Shown: in pieces, positions 22,582 through 33,200 of the stretch
How the letters are laid out: each line of letters begins with the position of its first letter
How positions within the stretch are numbered: the first letter of the stretch is position 1
NCBI GenBank assembly: GCA_023055425.1
Contig: JALGPY010000008.1
Location: 10,860,501-10,924,500 of the forward strand
Length of the DNA stretch: 64,000 nucleotides
Source of the DNA: Linanthus parryae
Lineage: Eukaryota > Streptophyta > Magnoliopsida > Ericales > Polemoniaceae
Reading direction: 5' to 3'
Translations under genes and position numbers: made by a program
The notes under the pieces: generated by a model
What the model was told of the DNA's origin: nothing
What the model saw: only the letters and a program-made list of their open reading frames with translations
Database searches by the model: none

Positions 22582-25500
22582 ATGGCCAAAACAAGAGTAA
22601 CCGGACCTGTCAAGGAAGATGAAGAGATGCCGGAGCTTCCGCGGTCTCTGTGGCGAAAAGCCCCCTTTCTGGGTGGGAAAGATTTTTACCACGCGAGGGT
22701 GAAGGCGAAGAGGATGCCTGATCCTGTTCCCGTTGAGCAGTTGTTAACCCTGACTCGCCCAGTTAACTCAGCCTTGCTCGAGTTAGTTGGCTCCGAGGAT
22801 GTGGTTCGATTGGGAATCGAGAACGGGCACTTCCCATATACTGCGATTTCTACTCAGGCGTTTGTCCAGAAGTTGGACTATATGGATGAGTGGACTGACC
22901 ACGTGTTGGGTAATTACGCCGAAACTCTTGATGAAGCCGGCATTTTCTTCGCTGTTCGTGCTATGAAGGGTGCTGCCGTGAAGTTGGATCAGTCCATGCT
23001 TCTAGACCTTCTGTCCCGCTATTCGCCTGCGACTCACACGTTTCACTTTGCTGAGTTCGAGGCTGCCCCCACGCTCGAGGACGTTCAAATGCTGTATGAG
23101 CTTTCCCCCATGGGTGAGGTGGACCCCTTGAGTCACTTAAGGACATCTGCGGAATTAACCTTGTACGCGCAGATGGAGGAGTGCTTAGCAGAGGTGAAGA
23201 AAATCTCCACTCGGTGGACCAGTACAAAACCTCTTCCGAACTGGCAGCTAGTGGATACGTCTGCGAAGAATACCTGGAACAAGTGGTTGCAGTACTTCTT
23301 CCGAGACTATGCGAGCAGCAGCATTACTAAGAAGCTTTTGAGCGCGAACCCGGAGGCCGAGAATTACATAGAGGGCAAGGGTTATCACCTGACCCTTTGT
23401 GCTTTTCTTTGTGCTTGGCTGTCGAGATTTCTGATTGATGGTCACCCCCATGACGGGGTCTTTTACCATGTGCTACCACTTGCGGTGAGGCTCGCTCTCG
23501 GCCAGAGAGTCGCACTTGGACCCTTGGTCTTGGGCACGCTATATTACAGGCTGGATCAGCTGGTTCTGGCGATGAAGGAATCGCGCGGCCGTCTCGATGT
23601 TCTGACCTTTGTTAATATCAGCTTTTTGACAATGTGGGTTTTTGAGCGCTGGCCATCTTATGCACCAACTCCCCTCTCACTTGAGAAGTGGTGTCCCCCA
23701 GGCGAGACGAAAGCGCTCAACAGCGGAAGGGCTGCGAGATGGTTTGGGGCAAGCAACACCAAGTGTACTTGGAGCTTGATATGCGACAAGCGAAGGGAGT
23801 TCACTGCCAGGCCTTACGCCACACGTGTTGAGAATGTGCGGTGGTTTCCGAAGCTATACCCCTCCGGAGGCATGGTCTTGTCAGAAGACCTTCTCTTTGA
23901 AAAGGGATCACATTTCCACGAGCGCTATCGTGAGTTCTTTTGCTGGTGTCTGCGAGGTTCTCTTCCTGCACTTGCAGAGCATATTCGTGAGCTCGCGCCA
24001 CGATATGAAAGGCTTACAGTGGATGTTGACCCCACTCGGGTCTCTCCTCAGTTTGGTTTCGATGCGGTGGCCCCATCAATCTGGCCCCAGTCTATCGTTA
24101 GAGGGTGCTACAAGCGCTTGCTGACAAAGGAGTGCAAGACGGTCCTCATGAGCAATCTTCCCTTCGAGCAGCCTGCGGGAACTCGCAAGGGTGGTTATTC
24201 CCAGAACTGGATCGCATACTGGCTTGCCCAGCAAACGAGGATGGAGACCGAGGCGGCGGCACAGCCAGGAAGGGCCCCCTTGATCAAGAGAAACTCTTTT
24301 CCGTTTCGTCCCAATTGCAGTTTGAGCGAGTCTGAGTACGGTTGCTACTCGTTGTTGGACCGCGAGAACCATTTGTGCCCTGATTTCATTCTGAAGGAGC
24401 AAGTCGATGCCATCAGGAAAGGTGACACGCAGGTCGTCAAATATAGCAAGGCGTTTGCTGAGGTAAGCAATTTCCTCACGTGCTTTAAGCTTTTTGATTT
24501 CCTTGTACTGATGCTTTCATTCTGTATTATTCAGTGCCATGTGCGGAGGTTCGCAGCTGGTGATCGCTCCAAATCGCTGGTGGACACTATTGTTGCCACC
24601 AGAAGGAAGGGGGAGGCGTACCGGTTAGCATGGAGGATGGATGCCGAGGTCGAAACAAAGGTTCGCGCAGCCATGAATACTTTTGCTGACTCGTTGATAG
24701 ACAACCCTCCAGCTCCGTCTCCTCCTAGAGATGACCCGTCCCCTCCAGCGACTGCGGCGCCGAGAGTGAAAAGACCTAGGCAAAAGGGAATTACGATTTC
24801 TTCCCCTAGGAGTGCTCCAGTCTCGCCCCCAGTGAGGTCCCATTCTGTCAAGGACAAGGGCAAGGGTCGTATGCCCAGCAAAGTGCGAAAAGATCTCGCA
24901 GTCGAGACCTTCGTTCCATTCAACCAAGCGGAAGAGGAAGAGAGGCAGGAGCCCCAGGCAAGTAATGGAGAAGAAGAAGGAACAGTTGTAATGCGCGAGG
25001 AAGAGTCAGGAGGTACCTCCGTCGCATCCCTTTGTCCTTTATCACAGCTTCCATACAGTTCTTTTCTTTGAACCAAAAATGTATTCGCAGATGATGATGA
25101 TGAAGCCGTTGGTGGCCTTGTGACCAAGAGGCAAAAGAGAGACGCCCATTCTGGCATTTCAGATGATCCTATAAGCGAGGATGTTCTTGCTGAGTCCCGG
25201 AGGACAGCCGCGGAGGCTGCTGAAAGAAGAAGGCAGCGAGAGGAAGAGGAACTCGAGCGTGTGAAGCAGCGGAGCCTCGAAGAGCAGCATGTCGACGACT
25301 TAGTGCGTCCAGTTGGCGAGGAAGACAAGCTTCCCGAAGAAGTGGCCCCTCATGTGGAGGAGGAAGATGAGGTTCCCGGAGGGGATACAGCAGAGCTAGA
25401 GCAAGTCCAAGCGGACTTCGCAGAGATCGCTGGTGGCGACAAAGGTGAGATCTTCAATCTCGCAGTTACTTATAGAGATGTAATTGTGGGTGCATTAAAG

Positions 25501-26871
25501 CACGGTGTGTCAAAGCCTGACATTCGCCGTTGGTTGGTAAGCAAATGCGGAGAACCCTCAGGTAATCATTTTGAGTGACATGCACATGCTAGGCTGTAGC
25601 CACTTAAGGCAAGATCATGACTGGTTTACTCGCATCCCAGGTCACGCCTCTCTTAAAGATTTGCTTAGTGAAGATACACTGATAGGGCACGGTTCCACGT
25701 CCCTAGTGTATGATGAGGATACCTCTATCCCACCCTCGCGTGGAGGTGCTTATTCTTGGCTTTAGTAAAAAATAGCGAAATAACTTTTAACACAAGTTAC
25801 CTCATGTTATCGCATTCGGTATCGCAGGTCATGCTGAGGAACCTGAGCTGGAACAGCGAAGCCAGACTTCTGCGTTTCATGTCCCAATTTCGGGCTCCCA
25901 TACTGAGAAGCCTGTCGCAGCTACTGGACACGCAGGTGAGCATCTCGAGGATGTCATTGAACTCTCCGATGATGTCGAAGCTGATGCTGTGCCGATGGAC
26001 GAAGGTGTCCGTACCGGTGGTGGGGAAGAAAGGACAAGTGATGCCCATGTTTTCGCACCTGAGAATGTCTTTCGCCCAACGACTTCGGCTGTTCCTGTGC
26101 CTCCGGCAATGACTGAGCCAGAAGCACCTATTCCTGCGTGGAGCATTTGGGGCTCGCAGGTTGGGAACGTAGTCGCAGCTGGTGCGGCCTACACTCTTCC
26201 TCCTGACTATGAGAGGTTGGAGCTCGCAGCTGATAGGAGAGCCATGGAGCGAGGGCAGTCTTCGAACAACCCGGTGGCTCGCATTCCCTCTATTCACCAA
26301 ATTCTGGAAGGCACTGGTAAGTAGAGATTTACCATTCGCACGTCGTATTATTTGCTTGCGAGTTCTGACATTACAACTCGTTTTTGATGTCTCAGGTTTG
26401 AAGCAAACCGATGTAGACTGGGTGGTTCGAATGCGCCTCAGATACCCCCGCTCGTTCGTGAGGTGTCTGGAGATCGTTCCTTTTGACAGGAGGCTATTCC
26501 TTACTGAAGCCATTTGGATACTGGAACAGCTATGTGCGGCTACACCTGCGACCGTTTCGGCCCAGAGTGCTGAATTGCTGTGTGGCATGTGCCAAAATCT
26601 CGTGCTCAAAGTCCAAGGCAGACTTGGTTTGAAATTCCTCAAGGACAGAGTTACACTGATTCGCGCAGCTGTAACCTTGAATCTTGGGCACCAGAATCTC
26701 GCAGCTGAGACGCAGAAGGTGGAGCAGCAAAAGCAAAAGGTTGACGAAGCTTTGAAGCTGTATGACGAAATGAACGCCAAGTGCGAGCAGCTAAAGCAAG
26801 AAGTGCAACAAGTGGAGAGGCTGATCGAGCAGTTCGAGCCCCAGGACTCCTTAGTCAAAAATTTGTTTTGA
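22582..26871 (+). CDS. Antisense plant-mobile-domain protein, five exons
   Basis: Five exons (22582-24462, 24535-25012, 25091-25561, 25828-26316, 26396-26871) join with consistent phase into 1264 aa and one stop. All four introns are GT-AG and 72-266 bp long. The ATG has a good context (purine at -3, G at +4). Residues about 100-420 resemble the plant mobile domain (aminotransferase-like PMD): LLDLLSRYSPATHTFHF followed by APTLEDVQMLYEL. Then come a Pro/Ser-rich basic region (RVKRPRQKG, possible nuclear signal), acidic stretches with DDDDE, Arg/Glu-rich helices, and a C-terminal coiled coil rich in Gln, Lys and Glu. It is read against gag-pol and converges with pol. Antisense PMD frames have been described in Tat-lineage elements; the role is unknown. 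It may be a captured host gene kept for nuclear or silencing-related functions, which is inference. Confidence 0.85.
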
Positions 26872-28199
26872 CTTTTCGTATTTTTTGAAAAGAAAGGAAA
26901 ATGGCTGAGACATTAATGTAATGTTTTGAAACATTAATGTAATGTTGCTAGGGTTTCTCCCCCCTCTTTTTGACAACAAATAATGAGTTTGCCCGTTTTG
27001 CCCTTTTCGGGATTTGATTGGACTTTTTCTGTGCATATCCAATTATGACATCAGCAATTGATTCTTTGCTTGATTTTCGCGCTAATTTCTCGGCAGATAA
27101 GCACGCTTCCGTTGGGAAGTCCATCCGAATCATGACTATCCGTCATTTATTAGGATACGCAACCGAATCGTCGTAGCCTTTAGTAGGGTAATTGATTGTT
27201 ACCGCTTTTCAAGGCGTAAGTGATTGAACCTACCCTCTTTTTGAATTTTGCTGACTCATCTTAAGCAGCCGAAGAGTCTCCACAGGGCCTATATAAACCC
27301 CGTCTTTGCCATTTGGGTTCTTCATCCCCAAACATGTGCTTTGCCGTGAGTCCTTACGACTGCTGGCTTCAACGCTTGCTTTTCGTTGATTCATGGCAAT
27401 TTCAAGTTTTGAACCCTGAGTTTGCGCTTTGTGCTATAGAAATAGTTTCCAAGATCCACTTTATGAGGCTCATTGCCGTTTATAACCATCATAAAGAGGA
27501 TGCAGATAATACCTCATGTGTGTTCGAAGAAATTTCTTCGTGTATTATCTGTGCAGGTCATGTTTCCGGCCGCCTCGTGGCGAGGTGCAGCGCCGTAGTG
27601 ACCGTGCTACCGTCTCGTAATGAACGGCGTGATTCTTCTTCAGCAGTAATGAAGAAGAATCCGTCACTTTCATGTTTGTGAGCCCGGGGTGACGAACCGT
27701 CGCGTTCATCCCCGTCTACAAGGAGCCCTTGCCCTTTGGAGCTGCTGCTTGCCTGTAGATCGCCGGAACCGGTGGCTCCTTGGGCAAATGTTATGGGGAG
27801 CCTATCTGACAACGGTCTTGTCGGATAGCAGAATGTCGAGCGTATGGTTTCATGTGGCTCTTTTCAGAGCGAGATCCCCTTTGCTACAGATGTCACCCAC
27901 AGATTTGGGCATCGTGTAGCCGGCGCTCGAAGCCAGGGTGGTTCATTCTTTGCAGTCCGGGTTTCCGTATCACGTTTCTGCTGGCTTATCAGCCATTTTT
28001 CGAATGTATTGCAAGCCATGTTGGCTGTGTAGTTAGATGCGAGCTTTTCGCTTGTAAGCTGCTATCTAGATAGATAAAGTGTAAGTCATTTGACTCATAA
28101 TGATAAATAGCTCTTGTATTATCTGTTCTTTGCAACAAAATACAATTTCGCATGCGTTTCGGCTTGTTTTGCCTTGCATAATTCCATGTAATGATTTCT
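26872..28199 (+). other. Non-coding stretch with hairpins, 3' of the antisense gene
   Basis: After the stop a 20-bp unit with CATTAATGTAATGTT occurs twice (about 26911-26947). A TATA box lies at 27290. Inverted repeats include GCAGATAATAC/GTATTATCTG enclosing the palindrome CGAAGAAATTTCTTCG (about 27498-27556), and a 12-bp stem at 27631-27642/27650-27661. A 119-codon frame starting MCFAVSPYD lies at about 27325-27681, but it spans these hairpins and no family is recognised. Confidence 0.5.
27290..27297 (+). promoter_or_regulatory. Strong internal TATA box
   Basis: TATATAAA in the context GGGCCTATATAAACCCC reads the same way as the antisense gene but lies 420 bases after its stop. It could start a second antisense transcript. 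No downstream open frame is convincing. Confidence 0.4.
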
Positions 28200-30020
28200 C
28201 ATATGCGATGTCATTTCGCAGACGTTTGGCTAGATCATTTGAGATCGTAATTTCGCAGCTTTGCCATCTTGACGGATGGGCTTGTAGTTGGTCATTGTAA
28301 ATCGTATGAGATCACGTTCACAACTTCGCTATCGTTTCAGATAATTTTTCACAGATCAATTAAGATCATTGAGCAGTGCGAATTGCTATCATAGAAGATA
28401 GGCTTTGTTAGAAAACTGTTCGAGATCGTCTTGCGCATAAACTGCTATCACAGCAGATAGATCTTTGGAAGATCTAATAAAATGATTCTGCAGGTGCGTT
28501 GCCATCATAACAGACGGGCTTGGGTACTTAACCAAAATTACTTTGCGTAGAAATTGCTATCGTAATAGATAGGCTTAAGAAGACCATTATAAGATCGCAT
28601 CTGTAGAACCTGCTATCTTCGATAGATAGGCTTTAGATGATCGATTGAGATCATTTTGCATTTTCGCTGCTATTGCAAAAGATAGACTTTGGATGATCTT
28701 TTAAGATCGCATTTTTGTTTGGCTGCTATCGTAAGAGATAGGCTTCAGATGATCACTTAAGATCGTATTCGTGCGGACTGCTATCGCAAAAGATAGGCTT
28801 CAACAGTCATTCAGGATCGCATTCGCGCTTGACTGCTATTGTAAAAGATAAACTTTGCACGATCACTTAAGATCTCATTTGTATTTGATTGCTACCGTAA
28901 GAAGTAGGCTTTATATGATCAATTGAGATCACATTCGCATTGGCTGCTATCGTGAGAGATAGGCTTTGATGATCAACTAGGATCGCATTTGTATTTGGCT
29001 GCTATCGTAAGAGATAGGCTTTAGTGATCAATTAAGACCGCATTGGTATTTGGCTGCTATCGTAAAAGATAGGCTTTAGTGATCAATTAAGATCGCATTT
29101 GTATTTGGCTGCTATCGTAAGAGATAGGCTTTAGTGATCAATTAAGATCGCGTTTGTATTTGGCTGCTATCGTAAGAGATAGGCTTTAGTGATCAATTAA
29201 GATCGCGACTGTATTCGTTGCTATCGTAACAGATAGGCTCTGCATGATCACTTAAGATCGTATTTGCATTGATTGCTATCGTTAGAGATAGGCTTAGATG
29301 ATCACTTAAGATCGCATTTGCATTGGTTGCTATCGTGAGAGATAGGCTTAGATGATCACTTAGGATCGTATTGCATTTGCTGCTATCGTAGAGATAGGCT
29401 TTGATGATCAATAAAGATCGCGTTTGCGTTTGCTGCTATCGTAGAGATAGGCTTTGATGATCAATAAAGATCGCGTTTGCGTTTGCTGCTATCGTAGAGA
29501 TAGGCTTTGATGATCAATAAAGATCGCGTTTGCGTTTGCTGCTATCGTAGAGATAGGCTTTGATGATCAATAAAGATCGCATTTGCGTTTGCTGCTATCG
29601 TAGAGATAGGCTTTGATGATCAGTTAAGATCGCATTTGCGTTTGCTGCTATCGTAGAGATAGGCTTTGATGATCAGTTGAGATCGCGTTTGCGTTTGCTG
29701 CTATCGTAGAGATAGGCTTTGATGATCAATAAAGATCGCGTTTGCGTTTGCTGCTATCGTAGAGATAGGCTTTGATGATCAATAAAGATCGCATTTGCGT
29801 TTGCTGCTATCGTAGAGATAGGCTTTGATGATCAGTTAAGATCGCATTTGCGTTTGCTGCTATCGTAGAGATAGGCTTTGATGATCAGTTGAGATCGCGT
29901 TTGCGTTTGCTGCTATCGTAGAGATAGGCTTTGATGATCAATAAAGATCGCGTTTGCGTTTGCTGCTATCGTAGAGATAGGCTTTGATGATCAATAAAGA
30001 TCGCACTTGCGTTTGCTATT
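28200..30020. repeat. Satellite-like tandem array in the Ty3 3' region
   Basis: About 33 contiguous monomers share a core GCTGCTATCGT...GATAGGCTT...GATC...GATC. They are degenerate and 55-60 bp long from about 28200 to 28950, nearly uniform at 55 bp from about 28980 to 29200, and very uniform at 53 bp from 29403 to the end. The array lies between pol and the antisense gene. Tandem repeats in the 3' region of Tat/Ogre-type elements are known and are thought to seed genomic satellites. Confidence 0.95.
29403..30015. repeat. 53-bp block with a 212-bp higher-order repeat
   Basis: Twelve monomers start every 53 bases from 29403. Diagnostic variants (CAATAAAG or CAGTTAAG or CAGTTGAG, followed by CGCG or CGCA) repeat in the order A1-A2-B1-B2 from 29509, again from 29721, and partly from 29933. 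Copies spaced by 212 bp are therefore more alike than adjacent monomers. Confidence 0.88.
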
Positions 30021-30092
30021 TGCAGCAAATAAATCATGGTCAACAGTGATATCAAATAAAATAGAGCAATATAAGCGGCTAGAAATATGAAC

Positions 30093-30171
30093 TTCTCATT
30101 TGGGAGAATTCTTTTATTACATCGCTCTCATATGGGAGAGGTAGAATTACAATCCTCTCATATGGGAGGGG
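30093..30171. other. Three successive short hairpins after pol
   Basis: TTCTC-ATTTGG-GAGAA (about 30093-30108), CTCTC-ATATGG-GAGAG (about 30125-30140) and CCTCTC-ATATGG-GAGGGG (about 30154-30171) share the loop but differ in stem bases while keeping pairing. They lie just beyond the pol stop in the Ty3 3' region. Confidence 0.6.
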
Positions 30172-30240
30172 AGATTGCATTAATCGTAGCCACATGAGAT
30201 ATTAAGCAACGTTATCATAAAACGTATGAAATAAGAGGAG

Positions 30241-33200
30241 TCAAGGATAGTACTTCTTGATCCAGCGCATGTTGACTGAGCTCGGAGTTGAGGTTGTGCC
30301 GTGCAACCTTCGTATGCTGCAGTAGCCACTATCGAAGACTTCTGTGACTTCGAAGGGTCCTTCCCAATTGGCTGCGAACTTCGGATGAGTTGCTTCTCGC
30401 ATGCAGTGGTCGGATGCGCGCAAGACCAGGTCGCCAACTGCGAAATCTCGCCGCTGAACTGTCTTGTTGTAGGCGCGAGCGATTCTTTCTTGGTATCGCT
30501 TGTTAGTCCTTTTGGCTTGTTCTCGCTTTTCTTCTAGCAAGACTAAATCGTGATCGCGTTGATTTTCATAAAGCGCATGGAAGGCCAGCCGTGCCGAATT
30601 AACTCTGACCTCCGCAGGTACTACAGCTTCGGCCCCGTAACATAAAAGAAATGGCGAAGACCCTGTGGGTGTTCTTGGAGAGGTCCTGTAGGCCCACAGA
30701 GCTATGTTAAGAGAGTCGGCCCACTTCTTGTGGTCATCCGCGACCATCTTGCTCAGAATTCTCAGCAGCGTTTTGTTAGTCGCCTCGGCTTGTCCGTTTC
30801 CCTTTGGATAATAGGGGGTAGAGCATATTTGCCTGATATTGTACTCCGCAAGTTTCGTAGCTACCTGACGATTAACAAAAGGAGTACCGTTATCTGAAAG
30901 AATAGTATTCGGGATTCCGAACCTGCATACGATGTTTTCCTGGATGAAGTTGACCACAGCCAGCGCGTTTGCCGTCTTTAGTGGTATTGCTTCCACCCAT
31001 TTGGTGAACAGCTCAGTTGCGGTGAGAATGAAATGGTTCCCATGTGACGTTGGTCGGATGGGGCCAATGAAGTCCAAAGCCCATGTGTGAAATGGCCATG
31101 GCGTCCCTAATGCATGTAGATCCACGGCGGGAGCGTGCACTAGGTTCCCTTTGAATTGACATTCTTGGCAGCGTCGCACCTTGGTGCGGCAATCGACTTC
31201 CATCGTGGGCCAGAAGTATCCGATTGAGAGGAGCTGTCTGCATAATTTCGCACCTCCCTGGTGTTCCGCCTGGTGGGAGAGGTCCATGACTTCTTGTGCT
31301 TCCCTATCGTCTAGGCATCGCAGCAAGTTGCCTTCATGGCCTTTTCGCCAAAGCAGGTTTTCCTGAACCATGTATCGAGAAGCTTTCCTTCTCAATTTGT
31401 CGGCCTCTTTTCTCGATTCAGGTACGGTGCCCTGGGTGAGGAATTCGAACAATGGCTTCCTCCAGTCCGTGTCGTCGTCGGTTAGAGCGACAAGTAGAGA
31501 ATCCTTGATCAGTGCGCAACTTTCGCACTTCCCTTGTATCAGGGCTGCAGCTGTAGACATGTCTGGCCAATGAATGCCATATCTCTGAGCTTTCCTGTAG
31601 ATTGACACCTCGCTTTCTCCGCAAGCGTGTTGGTGAATCTTTTCTAACAGCTGTTGTCCCTCTTGCTCGGAGACACATCGCATGAGTATCCCTCCAGGAC
31701 CCTTGTAGTAAAGGGTATTGTCGTGGATGCAGTATCCTTTCGTGAGTGCCCAGCCCTCGCTGCTGGTGCCTTTCGCAATAGCTTGCAGGATTGCTTTTCG
31801 CCAATCTGCGTCATCTATGTGTTCGTCGTCGCACGCATCTTCTGTTAATGCCGACGATGTTCGCACTTCGATGGAAATCCTCGCGGGGCATTTGTCTATG
31901 CTGACCTTAGATCCCAGAGTTGCTAAGGCGTCTGCATGCCTGTTGTCCGCTCGGGGCTTGTGCTCGTATTTCACGTCGCAGAATTGCTGCATCAGCTTTT
32001 GCACTAGAGTGCGGTATGACAGGAGGTTGATTTCCTTCAGACCGTACTCGCCCGAGGCTTGCTTAACAATCAGCTTGGAGTCTCCCATGACTGTTAAGTT
32101 GCTCACTTCCAGAGCTTTTGCTGCACGAAGTCCCGCGATAAGAGCTTCGTATTCCGCCTCGTTGTTCGTGACTGCGAAGTTGAGTTTTGCGGACATCTGT
32201 ATGACTTCCCCGTCGGGCTTTGTCAAGACTATCCCAATGCCTCCACCTTTTCTGGTTGACGAACCGTCGAAGTGGAGGGTCCAATAGGGCACGTCGATCG
32301 CGTAGATTTCAGGGCCTTCGAGCTCTTCTTCGATCACAGGTTCGTGGCTGTTGTCGGGAAACTGTGCCAGCAGATCTGCTACCGCCTGCGACTTGATCGC
32401 CCTTGGCCTCTCGCATGTGATATCGTATTGAGAGATGGTCATGTACCATTTCGCCAATCTCCCGCCCGGAGTAGTGTGAGTTAGCAAGTATCTTATGGGG
32501 TCGCTTTTGGTGACCACCACTACTTTGTGCGATGCAAAATAGTGTCTCAACTTCTCTATCACAAAGAATAAGGCAAGGCAGTGACGTTCGATGTCTGTGT
32601 ACCTTGACTCAGCAGGCTGTACGATGCGAGAGATGTAATAGATAGGCCTCTCTTGGCCCTCATACACCTGAGCCAAGAGTGCTCCTATAGATCTCCTTGT
32701 TGATGTAAAATATAGCAGCAGCGGTGATCCCAGTTGAGGCGCGATCATGATCTTTGGGGATGTAAGTATCTCCTTTAGCTTTTCGAATGCGGCTTCATGG
32801 TCAGGAGCCCAGTTGTACGCGGCGTCCTTCTTGAGAAGAGTGCTGAAACAGCATGTGATTTCGGCGATTGCTGGGATGAATCTCCGCAAATATGACAACT
32901 TTCCCAAGAATGTTTTCAAGGCGCTTTGGTTGTGAGGTGGCGTCATGCTGGTGATGGCTGACACTTTCGCAGGGTCAGGCTCGATCCCTTGGCGATGGAC
33001 CACGCACCCCAAAAACTTCCCCGAGGTCACGCCGAATGCGCATTTCATAGGGTTCATTTTCAGTTGAAAGCTCCTGCATCTGTTGAATACTTTTCGCAGG
33101 TCTGCAAGGTGATCTGCCTCATGCTTGGATTTGACTACCAGATCATCCACATAGAATTCGACTTCTTTGTGCATCATATCATGGAATAGAGCCATCATGG

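Noticed and set aside
24463..24534. A transmembrane segment within the antisense PMD protein
   Set aside because: The hydrophobic stretch is bounded by GTAAGC and TTCAG and is 72 bp, an in-frame intron; removing it joins the flanking exons cleanly.
24531..26858. Long minus-strand open frames of 265 and 353 codons opposite the PMD gene
   Set aside because: They mirror the coding bias of the plus-strand exons, cross predicted introns, and show no recognisable domain.
28200..30020. Resemblance to a CRISPR array
   Set aside because: Monomers are contiguous with no unique spacers, and the setting is a plant retrotransposon; it is a tandem satellite-like array.
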